In this document: positions 11,445 through 22,056 of the stretch, in pieces | Position numbering within the stretch: the first letter of the stretch is position 1 | Layout of the letters: each line of letters starts with the position of its first letter | Notes under the pieces: generated by a model | Database searches by the model: none | What the model was told of the DNA's origin: nothing | Seen by the model: only the letters and a program-made list of their open reading frames with translations | Position numbers and translations under genes: made by a program | NCBI GenBank assembly: GCA_030267965.1 | Contig: BRYA01000052.1 | Location: forward strand, 1 to 48,713 | Source of the DNA: Triparma columacea | Lineage: Eukaryota > Sar > Bolidophyceae > Parmales > Triparmaceae | Length of the DNA: 48,713 nucleotides | Reading direction: 5' to 3'

Positions 11445-12028
11445 CAACCAAAACAAAACAAACAGACAGCTGCAAGACTTGACTTGTGCGTATGAAGTGC
11501 AGTTGGTGGGGAGCAGGCCCCATCATGTCATCATCTCGATCAGTCTTATCGAACCCCCAAATACGCCGTTCCCGGTCCAATGTCAAGCCTTTTTGCCCCT
11601 CCGCACATTCTTACCTTCCAAATGAGGACTAAATTGCTTGTGCTCACGAGTTGGCCGGGAGCAGTGTGAGCTAGGTATTATGCTTCAGTCAACACTTAAA
11701 GCCTTCAAACTCTATTTTCTGAGTGTTGTGTAGTATTGTCGATCTTCTTGTTGCAACGAATACGACAATGCGATGTAAATGAGGTTAATGTATTCAGAAA
11801 TTGTTTTGAGGGTTTTGGAAAGTTAGCATCCACTCGCCTTCCTCCCTATACGCCCTGTCTATTTCCGGATTCTTGTGACGTTTTGTGGCTGTGGCTTGTG
11901 GCTTCGCCAAAGGCTTACTTTACTTGTTCGTACATAATACATAAAACCCTATTCTTCCTTAGTAAACACAACAACAAAATTTACTTCCCTACCCTTCCCC
12001 CTACCCTCCTCCCCCCCTCCTCCCCTCC
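11445..12028. other. Intergenic, no gene seen
   Basis: This stretch lies between the 5' end of the small membrane-protein gene and the 3' end of the IQ/TPR gene. It is AT-richer than its neighbours. The open frames on either strand are short and lack codon structure. It probably holds a promoter on the left and 3' UTR on the right. No specific site was recognised. Confidence 0.5.
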
Positions 12029-15000
12029 TCAGTACAGCTCCAACGGCAGTCCGAGGGACTCCTGCTGCATCCTCTTCTTTTTTAGATTCTTGTCGTACCT
12101 TTTGATGGCCTTCCTTTGGTCGTTGAGGATCCTCCTCTGTCCCGCGAACTTGAGAATTCCATGGCCACCTGCGTCCTTTCCTAAGACGGGGTTGCAGATG
12201 AGGACCATCTTGCCCTCCAGCTTCTGGAGGTCGAAGGAGCAGGCCTTGATGGGGTCCACGAGGGCGAGGTTTTTGAGAAGGACCTGGAGTATCTTGTCGT
12301 ACTGCCAGGGCTTGACCTCGGCGTTGGGGTCCTCTTCCTTCTTGGTGCCCTTCATGAAATTCTGCATCATGTGGATTTCCTGCTGCTCCACACTCTCCTT
12401 GCTCTCGTCCCAGCCCTCATACTTGATCCTCATTTGCCTCTGATGCTCCTCTTTGAGCCTCTCCTTCTCAAGCTTGCACTTCCTGTTGTGCTCCTCCAGC
12501 ACAAGGAGGGTCTGTTCCCTGTACACATACCCATAGAAGGTGTCCATGTGGTGCTCGCTCCTTCCGATGAACTTAAAGCTGAGGCCGCACCGCTTCACTG
12601 AGAGGAAGAGGTGGCATCCCGACACCACCATCCCCCGCCTGTAGACCGTGTCGACCTTAGCCCCCTCTAGCATCTTCCTCTGCGCCTCTCTCATCTTCGA
12701 CCTGGTTGCGTACCCCCTGTACACGGTCTGGATGATGACTGACGCTGCCTGCATCTTTGCGAGCCTGTGGTGGATCGGATGGGATAGGCGTTATTATTGT
12801 CGTTGTCAAATGTGTCGTTGTCAAATGTGTTAGCTTAGGGGCGTCCCTAACTCCCCCCTAACTCCCCCCTACTTCTCCTCACCTTCGCCTCCACACGATC
12901 CCTTTGAACCTGGCCTGCACCAAGCAAGCGCAAAAGGCGCGGTACTCCCTCCTCTCCGCCATTTTCTTTCTCTTGACAGTGAGCCTCTCCACCTGCTTCT
13001 CCTTCTCCCTGACCCTAAAGAGCATCCGCTTGATCTGGGCACGGCCTTGGAAGCCCCTGAAGATCCTCTGAAGCCTCCTCGCAGCGTACTCCTCGATCAT
13101 GTCCTTGACGGCCCTGTCCCGCAGCCCCTGAATCTGCGGCAGCACGAGCACCCTCTGCCTCTCGTTCTCAATCGTGTCGTATACGCTCTTTATGCAGAGC
13201 CTGCTCGACACGAAACCCGCAACAATCTTCATAGGATCTTTCTTCGCATCGTGGTCCACGGCGACTGCTGGCCTGCCGTCGCGTTTCTCCATTTCAACGG
13301 CTGCCTCCAGCATGCTTCTCCACTCGGCCTCGTGAATGACAAACTCCCTCGAGATGGGGTTCACCTTGAGGTTCAGGATCCTGAGGTGCGCTCGGTACCT
13401 CTCCAAGTCGGCGTGGGTCTCGTTCTTGGTTGTCTCGGCGATGCCCTTCTTCCTGGTTTCCTTGATTTTGAAAATGTTCTCTAGTTTTTCCACCTTCATA
13501 GCGTTCGCAGCCATTTGCCCCTTGGCGGCCGTCTTGAAGACCGACATTTTGCGCTTTACGTCCTCCTTCTTCTCCTCATCTCCCCATTCTTCTCCCCCTT
13601 CACCTTTCTTTTCATCCTCCCCTCCCTTCATTCCCGGCGACGACGGGAATGCAATCGAGCTCTTTTTCTTCTCAGGGCGCTCCCTGGCAGCGCAGACGAG
13701 CTTCATTCTCTGATCGATCTCCGGCCCGTCCCTGTCAACGCACTTGTACACCTCGACGTCGAAGAGGACCTTCTTCCCCCCCTCCCCGATCGGGTATGCC
13801 TTGGCTCTGGTCGCGGTGAGGACCCGAGGGGACTTGTAGAGGCTCCTATAGACCTTGGCGGTGCTCCTTATCTGGGGGTGCTGGCAGCTGTAGTCCAGGT
13901 CAATGGACCTCGTGAAGAGGTTCTCGGCCCTCCTGTTGGAGTCCCAGTAACTTTGGAGCCTCTTCTTTGTGAGTTCCTTCGGGTTGAAGGACCCGTAGAC
14001 AACATGGAGCATAACCGCCTGGTTGCAGAGCTTTTTTGGGTCCGTCGGCCTCATGCGCCTCGCGTTCTGAAAGTACGCGACCTCTAGGTCGGTGTAGCTA
14101 GTCCTCTCCGGGTCGAGCTCCCAGGCCTTGAGCACGATCTCCAGCGCCTCGTCAAGGATGTCAGGCCTCGGGACCTTGAGGAACCCGTAGCAGTCCCACA
14201 CTAGGTGCAGGAGGATAGCATAGGAGAACAGGGCCCTCGGGGACTCGGGATAGAACCTGAGCGCGTCCCTGATGTAGAGCCTTGCGTTCTCCAGGTCCCC
14301 TGAGACGCACATGAGGCATAGGGCGGCCTCGAGGAGGTCGTCCTCCTCCGGCATTGCGTCGTCGTCTTCCTCCCCGTCCCCGTCCTTGTCGAATATTGAG
14401 GCCCACAGCTTCCCGGACTCGTGGAGGGCGACCACGGACTTCATCTTGAGCGCGCCCTCGTCCAAGTTCTTCCTGTGCCTCCAAGCCCACCACCGACCTC
14501 TGTACCCTCTCCAGCACCTCTGGAGGAAGGCTGCCTTCCTGCGAGACGAGTGGAGCGACGACCGGGTTAGCTATAGCATCGTCGTGCTGGTGGCTTTTCG
14601 GCCCTCTTCTTCTCACCTGTTCCTGACCCTCTCCCTGTGGATGGCGAAGATCTTCTTCCCCAGTCTCCCCCTGTAATTCCTCTGGATCATGCTGCTCGCG
14701 TTGTACCAGATGGCGGTTCTGTTCTCCCTCGCGATCTTCCTTCCCTTCATTCCCCAGTAAAGCGCGATCATGTAGTTGGCCTTTTCGGTGTCCCTTTCCT
14801 GCCACCTGACGGCGGCCTTCCTCCTGCCGAGCACCCCCCTCCACCTCCTCTGGATCTTCTTGGCTGCCCAGTTGGATCCCGCGCCCCCGAACCTGCGGAG
14901 GTGAAGAGAAAGAGATTGGGGTCAGCAAATACGCACATCGTAGTCGCCGCGATAACCCTGCCCTTTCTTTGCGCTCTTGCCACTCCCAGGCCCCACCCCC

Positions 15001-15960
15001 TCTCCTCACCTCCACAGGGTAGCCCTGAGTATGAAGCCTCTCCACGACCTCTGTACCGTTACCGCGGCCTGGGCCTTCTCTCCGACGCTGACGATGACCT
15101 GGCCTTGCTGGACCCTGCGTTGAACGAGAGAGGGGAGGGGGGGGGGGGATTAACATGGGACAGGTTTGAGGAGGTGCCTTCCCCTCTCCCTCCCCTCCTC
15201 CGCCAACTCTCGTGCGCTCTCACCTTCCCTCGAGCTCCTCCCCAAGGGTCCTTTCCTTGTTGGCCACCGCGAGCCAAGTGGGGTAAAGGAGCCCCTTGTG
15301 CTTCTCCTCGTTCGTGAAGACGTTGGGGTGATAGATGGAAGACGTCCTCATGAAGGGGGTTATCTTCTTGGATTGGAGCATAGGCTTAGACGGCACCATG
15401 TTAGTCGACGAGAAGTATGCCGGGGCGTTGGAGGGGGAAGAGGGGGAAGAGGGGGGGGGGAGTTCGAGGTGGGGGGAGTGGTTCCTCGAAAGGATGGAAA
15501 GGGTCGTGTCTGACTTTAGTAGCGACGGGACGCTCTTGCTCGTCGTAAGGATCTTCCTCCTCCCCACGTCCCCCGATCCCAGCACCCCTTCGGCCGCGGT
15601 GGTCAGGCCGTGGGCCTTCCTCAGCCCCACGCCCCTCTCCCCCCCCACCACGGCCCTGGTGAGGGACTGGGACAGGAGACGGTCAGAGTGGAACTTCAGG
15701 TGAGAGACCTTGAGCCTGTCGGTGAAGCTGCTGGTGTCCAGCTCCACGTCGAGCGAGTCCTGCGGCGTGCCGGGCGCCGGTCCTTTGAGGAAGTCGTGGG
15801 TGTCGACCCAGTTCCTTGAGTCCAGGCTCTCACCGCCCACGACGGAAGAGTCGGGGGTAGAAGGGACGAAGGAGGGGGCATGAGCGTCGGACCTCAGGTG
15901 AAGGGCTATGGGGATGTGTTGGGAAGAAAGGGAGTCGTGTGGGGAGTAGGAGTGATCCAT
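12029..15960 (-). CDS. IQ-motif and TPR-containing protein, 5 exons (1169 aa)
   Basis: Exons are 15960-15224, 15114-15010, 14892-14617, 14538-12883 and 12764-12029. All four introns are phase 2, with GTGAG donors and CAG acceptors, and the total of 3510 nt is in frame. After a Ser/Pro-rich N-terminus come about seven IQ motifs (calmodulin or light-chain binding): VQRSWRGFILRA, IQRRWRGVLGRR, IQRNYRGRLGKK and LQRCWRGYRGR around residues 265-390, and LQRIFRGFQGR, VQARFKGIVWRR and IQTVYRGYATR around 870-948. Between the two groups is a TPR-like helical region (about 420-640, LENARLYIRDALRFYPESPRALFSYA type). Such IQ/TPR proteins are common in flagellated protists. A cytoskeletal or axonemal, calmodulin-regulated role is inference. 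Confidence 0.82.
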
Positions 15961-16354
15961 TTTTGAGGGGATGGAGAAGGAGGTCGTTGTAGGGGTTGGG
16001 AGAGCTTAGGAAGGGAGGGGGGCGGAGTGGGGTGAAAGGGGAGGGGATTTGGGGGGGGGGGGGGAGTAGTGGGAGGAGGAGGGGGATAAGAGCGGATGAA
16101 TGACCGGCGTTGAGGTGGTGTGGTGCCCAGTTTTCTATAACAGCCCAGCCTTCTTGGCTTCTTGGCTTCTTGTCTTACAAATAAATGTTAACTGCTTGTC
16201 ATTTAAAGGAGAAAGATTTACCCCGTTTGTCCGTTGAGCTGTTCTTCTCTTCATAACCCTCTCCTAGATAGTTTTGACGACCCGCTACGTCTCCAATCTG
16301 ATAAGTCCCCCCTCCCCTTCTTCACACCCTCCAATATCCTCCCTCCCTCTCCCC
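15961..16354. other. Divergent promoter region
   Basis: This is the intergenic region between two divergently transcribed genes. It contains G-rich purine tracts near 16010-16090 with one uninterrupted G run. It also has a CTTGGCTTCTTGGCTTCTTG direct repeat near 16152. The frame continuing upstream of 16355 has no ATG. Confidence 0.5.
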
Positions 16355-17152
16355 ATGTCCGTCTCCTACGACGAGTGGGAGGGTGATACCCCCCACTACT
16401 CCTCCCTCTTCTTCTCCTCCTGGGTGTCCTTCCTCTTCCTCTGGAGGTCGTGGCTCCTAATCGAGACCTCCTACGGTATGCACACGGAGTTCACCAGGAG
16501 GGTGTCCTCCCTTGACCTCGTCATCGCACACGTCGGAATGTCGGCCTTCTTCATTCCCATTAGGTTCCTCCACAACGCCCCCGAAGAGCTTTACTGGGGC
16601 GTAATGGTTGGGGGGCTCGTGGTCTACATCCTTGGTTTCTATGTGGGGATGGCGTTGATGAAGCTGTCGTCCTCGCCGTTCATGCAGCTCGTGGCGATGC
16701 TGATGTGCGGGGTTTACATCCTGGTGTACTACCTCCTCGGGAAGCTCGGTAATCTGGTGGTAGAGAGCGGGTGCCCGGCAGTGTTTTGGATGACTTTGAA
16801 TTTCATGGCCATCCAGCTCATCGTGCTGAAGGAGAGGACGAGGATCAGCCACTCCGACCCCCTTGACTACAACTACACTCACGCCCAGAAGGCGAAGCTG
16901 AGGGCGTTCGAGGGGGGTAACGGGGGTTTGGGTTTGGGGGGAGGGGTAGGCTACGGGAAGGGGAAGAGGGTTAGTCAGCCGAGCGTTGAGTTTCACGGCG
17001 TCGGAGCAGCGGGGGGGGGGAGGCACTTGGGGGGTGATATAGAAGGGGGGNNNNNNNNNNNNNNNNNNNNNNNNNNNNNNNNNNGCAGGGGGGCACGGGA
17101 GGAGCGGGGGGAGGAGCACTGGGACACCACCGAAGAGTACATCACTTATTAG
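16355..17152 (+). CDS. Multi-pass membrane protein, interrupted by assembly gap
   Basis: The first ATG of the frame (MSVSYDEWEG) is at 16355. About four hydrophobic segments follow (SLFFSSWVSFLFLW, LVIAHVGMSAFFIPI, WGVMVGGLVVYILGFYVGMA, LVAMLMCGVYILVYYLL), then a VFWMTLNFMAIQLIVL segment and a Gly-rich cytosolic-looking tail. The tail contains 34 N at 17051-17084. The frame happens to stay open across the gap, but its true length is unknown, so the last ~20 residues and the stop at 17150 are uncertain. Family not recognised. Confidence 0.65.
   Translation: MSVSYDEWEGDTPHYSSLFFSSWVSFLFLWRSWLLIETSYGMHTEFTRRVSSLDLVIAHVGMSAFFIPIRFLHNAPEELYWGVMVGGLVVYILGFYVGMALMKLSSSPFMQLVAMLMCGVYILVYYLLGKLGNLVVESGCPAVFWMTLNFMAIQLIVLKERTRISHSDPLDYNYTHAQKAKLRAFEGGNGGLGLGGGVGYGKGKRVSQPSVEFHGVGAAGGGRHLGGDIEGGXXXXXXXXXXXXRGAREERGEEHWDTTEEYITY
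17051..17084. other. Assembly gap (34 N)
   Basis: Undetermined bases within a G-rich stretch inside the membrane-protein gene. The flanks are GGGGGG and GCAGGGGGG, suggesting a homopolymer or repeat that stopped sequencing. Confidence 0.99.
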
Positions 17153-17297
17153 CAAGGCCATGAGGAGCGGGAGTAAAGGGAAAGGGAAGGGCACGAAGTA
17201 CCACGGCGGAGGCTTTTATTGATTGAAGCGGCAAAAAAAATCTCAAATCTCCTGCTATAATTTTGTTTTTGGTTCGTTTCCATCCTTCTTCGTTGTT

Positions 17298-18550
17298 CTA
17301 AAGTTCCTCGTCACCCCCAGTCTCCCCCAACCTCCTAACCTTCCACCTTTCCTCCTCCATCCCCCCCTTGACCGTCCTCCATACCTCCCTCGCTTCCTTC
17401 GCTGCCTCGTTCATAGGTGGTGTCACCTCCTGAACAAGTCCCCTGCCGGGCGTTTTGTGGTAGTGGTGGTGGTGGTGGTGTTGTTTCGTATTGTGGGGAG
17501 AGTGGGGGGGGGGAGTTAGTTTGTTTCGTCTTGCCGTTATAGGCGTTCTTCGAAAATGTAAAACCCAAGAAGATGATTGGGCTTTTTTCTTCCCCCCCGG
17601 CGCGGTGTTCGCTCTCACCTAGTCCCCTCTGGTTCCCTTCCCATGACGTCCCTGTAAGTCCTCCTTATGATGTCCCCCCTATCCCCGAGCTCCCGGGAAA
17701 GGAGAGTTACCATGTCCCTGTACCCGTACCTCCTACGGAAGAGAACGAGTTAAACAACAATTTGGGAGGGGGGAGGGGGGGGAGGGGAGTTAGGAGAGCC
17801 GTGTTTTCATCTACTTCTTACAAAAGACATTGTTTTCCACCCTCGCGAAGTGTGCTCCTCCCCCCACCCCAACCCCCCCCCCATCTCTCTCTCGCTAGCC
17901 CTTTTTTCTCACCTATAGCTCCACGCCTCCCCCTTCCGCCATCCGAATAGTTCATTCTCCTTCCCCGCCGCCCCCTCTACCTGTTCCATCCAGTCTGCTA
18001 GTTGCAGTTCCACAAACGCCAGAAAATCACCGTAGCTAAGGACCATATCGAAGGCCCCGAGCTCAGGCCTAGACCTCAAGGTAACCTCCTCCCCCCCCTT
18101 CCCGGCCTCAACCAGGAACCTGCAGGCCTCGTCTACAGCTAACCTGTCAACGACACAGAACCAGAACGCGAACCTCTCGGATTCCTCGCCTATAACGCTC
18201 CCCACCTTGCTTCTCTCACCCCAGGGTACCTTGTAACCCTGGAAACCCTCAGTTCCGTAGAGGCTGTGGAACAGACCGGAGTTCACGAGAAAAGGAGGGG
18301 AACCCCAACCTTGGAGGAGACGACCGACACCTGAGAGGTGGGAGGAGAAATCTGTATCGCCGGTGTGGGTTATGGAGGAGGGTACGAGCGTGTGGAGGTA
18401 GGTTTCGAGAGATGAGGTTATGGGAGGGGACTTGTAAACCTCAACAGCATGGGGGAGGGTTGAGGACGTTGAGGAAGTGGATGATACTGTTGTTAGGAGA
18501 GGTGAGAAGATTAGGATGAAAAAGAGGAGTAGAAAGGGTGGAGATCTCAT
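17298..18550 (-). CDS. Secreted or lumenal protein, 3 exons (298 aa)
   Basis: Exons are 18550-17913, 17732-17619 and 17442-17298, with phase-2 introns (GTGAG donors, acceptors CCGTAG and GGCAG), in frame to the TAG at 17298. The N-terminus MRSPPFLLLFFILIFSPLL is a clear signal peptide, followed by a Ser/Thr-rich linker. The body is mixed alpha/beta in character and ends in a charged helical tail. I do not recognise the family. A methyltransferase or GT-like fold cannot be excluded from the ESERFAFWFCVVD region. Confidence 0.7.
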
Positions 18551-19088
18551 GGGTGTGTGTGTGTGTATGCGTTATATCTGCGTTTAATTTCCTCAAAATT
18601 GAAGAAATTGGAAAAATTTGAGTGTGATGCAATAAAAAATCTTCAAAATAAAGGTAAGGCGGGACAACAATGACAATGATTACCCTTGCTAAGGCTTCAA
18701 CTAGTTGTATTTTGTCCTATAGTTGATTTTTATCTCCTATTCTCACGTCAAGGAACCAAATTATTTCTCCTTCAATCGAGGTCGAGAATTCGTGGGTTTT
18801 TTCCTTGTCTTATTACCGTCTTATAGACGAGATAATACTACTTTTGACCCTATTTCCGATATTCTGAGTATCATATTGGGGTTGCTATAGGGCAGAGAAC
18901 CGCCATTGACGCCGCAATGACGCACTCCTTGAGGGTCTCACCATCCCTCTCCCTTGCTCTTCGTCAATCACACCACACTAACCCTGCTGATTCCCGTCAA
19001 TAATGTAGGAATTCCTTGAGGACTGAAGCTGTTAACGACAAGACTGTACAATAAATACAGGGTTAGGGTTAGGTTACCGAAAGGACGG
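18551..19088. promoter_or_regulatory. Upstream region of LRR gene 1, homologous to upstream of LRR gene 2
   Basis: About 18640-18860 and 18995-19040 match 26365-26606 upstream of the second LRR gene. Shared blocks include ACAATGACAAT, GTCCTAT.GTTGATTTTTATC, GATAATACTACTTT and GGA.TGAAGCTGTTA. An interstitial telomeric pair GGGTTAGGGTTAGG sits at 19060-19073, just before the TATA box. The promoter role is inferred from position and conservation. Confidence 0.6.
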
Positions 19089-19095
19089 TATAAAA
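19089..19095 (+). promoter_or_regulatory. TATA box of LRR gene 1
   Basis: TATAAAA lies 20 nt before the ATG at 19115, implying a very short 5' UTR. It sits 15 nt downstream of the telomere-like GGGTTAGGGTTAGG element. Confidence 0.55.
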
Positions 19096-19114
19096 GATCC
19101 TCTCCATCCCTACT

Positions 19115-20362
19115 ATGAGTGAATTAGACTTTGCTTATGATGATGACTATAGTGATGACGATGGTGATGAGTATAGTTATGACGAGGGTGATGTCTATTC
19201 GAATGACTACGACGACCCAGATGATGGGGACTCTCCCCTTCCCAAAACAGCAGTATACTCAGGAACAGAGAACTTCAGAGGCAATCATGAACTCACAGAA
19301 GTGACTTTTGCACAAGGAGTGAAGTCGATTGGCGAGGGCGCCTTCTACAGATGCTCCTCCCTCACGGCCATTACCATCCCTGACGGAGTGACGTCGACTG
19401 AAAAGGGCGCCTTCTACAGATGCTCCTCCCTCACGGCCATCACCATCCCAGACGGAGTGACGACAATTGGCGCTGGCACCTTCAGTAGATGCTCCTCCCT
19501 CACGGCCATCACAATCCCGGACTCAGTGACAACGATTGGTAAAGAGGCCTTCTACGGATGCTCCTCCCTCGCAGCCATCACCATCCCAGACGGAGTGACG
19601 ACAATTGGCAAACGCGCCTTCGAAGACTGCTCCTCCCTCGCAGCCATCACAATTCCGGACGGAGTGACGACAATTGGCAGATGCGCCTTCATCGGATGCT
19701 CCTCCCTCACGGCCATCACCATCCCAGACGGAGTGACGATGATTGGCGATGCCACCTTCGACGAATGCTCGTCCCTCACGGCCATCACAATCCCGGACGG
19801 AGTGACAACGATTGGCACTTATGCCTTCTCTGGATGCTCCTTCACGGCCATCACCATCCCGGACGGAGTGACAATGATTAACGAGGGCGCCTTCTCTAGA
19901 TGCCGCTCCCTCACGGCCATCACCATCCCGGACTCAGTGACGACGATTGGCTTTGGCGCCTTCCAAGGCTGCTCCTCCCTCACGGCCATCACCATCCCGG
20001 ACTCAGTGACAACGATTGACATGTATGCCTTCGAAGGATGCTCCGCCCTGACGAAACTCAGTCTATCTCCTGCTGTTGACATCGATGAAGACTGCTTCGA
20101 GAACTGCACCGCCCTAATCGCTGCCGCTGCTGATCAAAATATGTCGACCGTCGAGGACCTCCTCCATTCTAGGTGGCACCGCATACGTGAACGCGTCAAC
20201 GCTCTTCTGTGCCTCAAGGGAACCTGGGATCACGTGGAGAATCAACCCAGTGGACCGGATAGTCTGAAGAGGAAACGAACGGACGAAGCTCCGCTTAGGT
20301 TAACCGAAACACGCGAGAAGATTCCGAAAGTTTTGTGGAGAGTAATTCTGGAGTTTCTCTAA
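19115..20362 (+). CDS. BspA-type leucine-rich-repeat protein 1 (415 aa)
   Basis: This is an intronless gene. An acidic, Asp/Tyr-rich N-terminus (about 50 residues) precedes about eleven 23-residue LRR_5/BspA-type repeats of the form AFxGCSSLTAITIPDGVTTIG. A C-terminal cap of roughly 95 residues is shared with the other two LRR genes. It includes a basic LKRKR stretch and ends in PKVLWRVILEFL. There is no signal peptide or membrane segment, so a cytosolic or nuclear location is likely. These repeats form solenoids for protein contacts. No specific partner can be named. The DNA repeats (69 bp) are highly similar, consistent with recent expansion and exchange. Confidence 0.9.
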   Translation: MSELDFAYDDDYSDDDGDEYSYDEGDVYSNDYDDPDDGDSPLPKTAVYSGTENFRGNHELTEVTFAQGVKSIGEGAFYRCSSLTAITIPDGVTSTEKGAFYRCSSLTAITIPDGVTTIGAGTFSRCSSLTAITIPDSVTTIGKEAFYGCSSLAAITIPDGVTTIGKRAFEDCSSLAAITIPDGVTTIGRCAFIGCSSLTAITIPDGVTMIGDATFDECSSLTAITIPDGVTTIGTYAFSGCSFTAITIPDGVTMINEGAFSRCRSLTAITIPDSVTTIGFGAFQGCSSLTAITIPDSVTTIDMYAFEGCSALTKLSLSPAVDIDEDCFENCTALIAAAADQNMSTVEDLLHSRWHRIRERVNALLCLKGTWDHVENQPSGPDSLKRKRTDEAPLRLTETREKIPKVLWRVILEFL

Positions 20363-20702
20363 TCTCTTTGCGCTTGATTAGTTGGATTTAAGGCTGTCCG
20401 AACTAAAGTCCGTCTAGAGTCCGTCTAAAGTCGGTCTTGGAGCGAGAGGCTGGCCATGTAGTGCCGTGTTTGTTGCATAATAAAAGTGGAGAAGTAATCC
20501 CTTCATGGACTATTAATTATTTAGGGACATTCATATACAGGTCTGGCCAAACCCACCCTTAGTGGAGGGACTACTACTCCCTCCACTAGGAATTCCTCAA
20601 CAACTCCACTAAACAATCAAGTCGTGATCAGTCATTGACGCAAAAGGAGCAAAAAAAGCAAAAGACCAGAGGCCCAAATTCTGACAAAAGAAGCCAAAAC
20701 AA
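20363..20702. other. Intergenic with an 11-bp stem inverted repeat
   Basis: No gene is seen. TAGTGGAGGGA (20560-20570) and TCCCTCCACTA (20578-20588) form a perfect 11-bp stem with a 7-nt loop. It is placed about 200 bp after LRR gene 1 and 115 bp before the next ATG. AATAAAA near 20478 could be a polyadenylation signal for LRR gene 1. Confidence 0.6.
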
Positions 20703-21884
20703 ATGCCTCCCCCAATAATTGTTCTAATATGCACTAGAATACACTCACAATCATCATCTACACCACCACCACCATCGCGTTCTGCAAAATTCAACACCCT
20801 GTGTACAATATTATATAATACACTCTCTATACATAATAAATCTACTGACAACCCTAACAAATCCGACTCGTCACAATTCACTCAACAATTATTACATTCA
20901 CACGTCAATTCGGACGCCAATTCGGACGCCAATTCAACAACAACTATATCATCCACACCCACATCCACACCCACACCCACACCCACACCCACAACCTCAT
21001 CATCAACCCCCTCAGAATCCCTAACTTCAAGGATATCAAATCTAACCTCAAACCGCGGTCTCCACATCCAAGGTTTGATCCTCCACGACACCCTTAGCGC
21101 ATCTTCCGTGTCTTCCGGTCTTCTCTCCTCTACCCCCGTCTCCGTTCCTCCCCCCTCTACCCCAATAACACGTACCCTACAAGTAGATCCTTGGGGTTCC
21201 TTCACACCTGCATTAAACGCTGCTATAAACTACCCCATTCCCAACCCGCATCAACCCCCCTCCTCCACCTCTTCTTCCCTTTACGCTGATTACGTTCTAT
21301 ACGTATCGTCCGAGATAACGTTATCCCCCTCCGATCTCCTTCTCCTTCTCGAGGAGTTCCACTCACCCGAGAGATGCAGGGTGGGTACGGAGGTAGTGTG
21401 CGTAGGTGCGGAGTGTATGGGGCATGATATGAGCGTAAAACAAACCGAAAGTGAAGTAGATGATAGAAAGAACGGTAACAAGGGACCATCAGATGAGATC
21501 ATTACGACGGAACGTAGAACGCTCACGGGTGTAACATCACCCTGGAACACCTGTTGCGTTTGGGACGCCCGTATATTACGGACGGTTGGTTTTTTACAAG
21601 TAAGCGAGGGATCCCCCTCCCCCGACGGTTGGGACGGTGGCGTTGAGGAGGTCGCTACTCTTAGTTTATTGTACGGATTAAGCGGGGGGAGGAGAGTTGG
21701 GAGGTTGATGAAGGGTTTGAAGAGCTTGGTTTGGGACACGGGGGACTTGACGGGGGAGAGGAAGGTGTGGCATGAAAGGAAAATGGAGAGTAAGGTTAAG
21801 AGAGCGGAGGGACAGAGGATACTTATGGGGATGGAGAAGGGGGAGGTTGAACACACTTTTATAGGGGGGGAGGGAGGAGAATAG
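20703..21884 (+). CDS. Possible glycosyltransferase-like protein (393 aa)
   Basis: A single open frame from ATG 20703. The N-terminus PPPIIVLICTRIHS is followed by FNTLCTILYNTLS and a low-complexity Ser/Thr/Pro insert with (TP)n. The central segment ADYVLYVSSEITLSPSDLLLLLEE, and later SPWNTCCVWDARIL and GVEEVATLSLL, recall nucleotide-sugar glycosyltransferases in layout. I cannot see a clean DxD metal-binding motif. The conserved core and the stretch without stops support a real gene. The functional guess is weak. Confidence 0.5.
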   Translation: MPPPIIVLICTRIHSQSSSTPPPPSRSAKFNTLCTILYNTLSIHNKSTDNPNKSDSSQFTQQLLHSHVNSDANSDANSTTTISSTPTSTPTPTPTPTTSSSTPSESLTSRISNLTSNRGLHIQGLILHDTLSASSVSSGLLSSTPVSVPPPSTPITRTLQVDPWGSFTPALNAAINYPIPNPHQPPSSTSSSLYADYVLYVSSEITLSPSDLLLLLEEFHSPERCRVGTEVVCVGAECMGHDMSVKQTESEVDDRKNGNKGPSDEIITTERRTLTGVTSPWNTCCVWDARILRTVGFLQVSEGSPSPDGWDGGVEEVATLSLLYGLSGGRRVGRLMKGLKSLVWDTGDLTGERKVWHERKMESKVKRAEGQRILMGMEKGEVEHTFIGGEGGE

Positions 21885-22056
21885 AGGATAAGCGGGTACT
21901 GTTGTTTTGAGATACATTATGCGTTGTTTTGAGACTACTAATACATGTTAGTGTTTTTCTCGCTAGTATTGGTGTTTATCTATACTCCCTACCGTAACAT
22001 ACATTCCACCTTTCCTTTCCCCCCCCTCAATTTCCCCCCTTTAGGTTTGAGTATTT

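Noticed and set aside
19300..20050. Regular direct repeats of about 69 bp, CRISPR-like at first glance
   Set aside because: They are the coding repeats of BspA-type LRRs in one frame. Spacers are not unique, and the setting is a eukaryotic nucleus.
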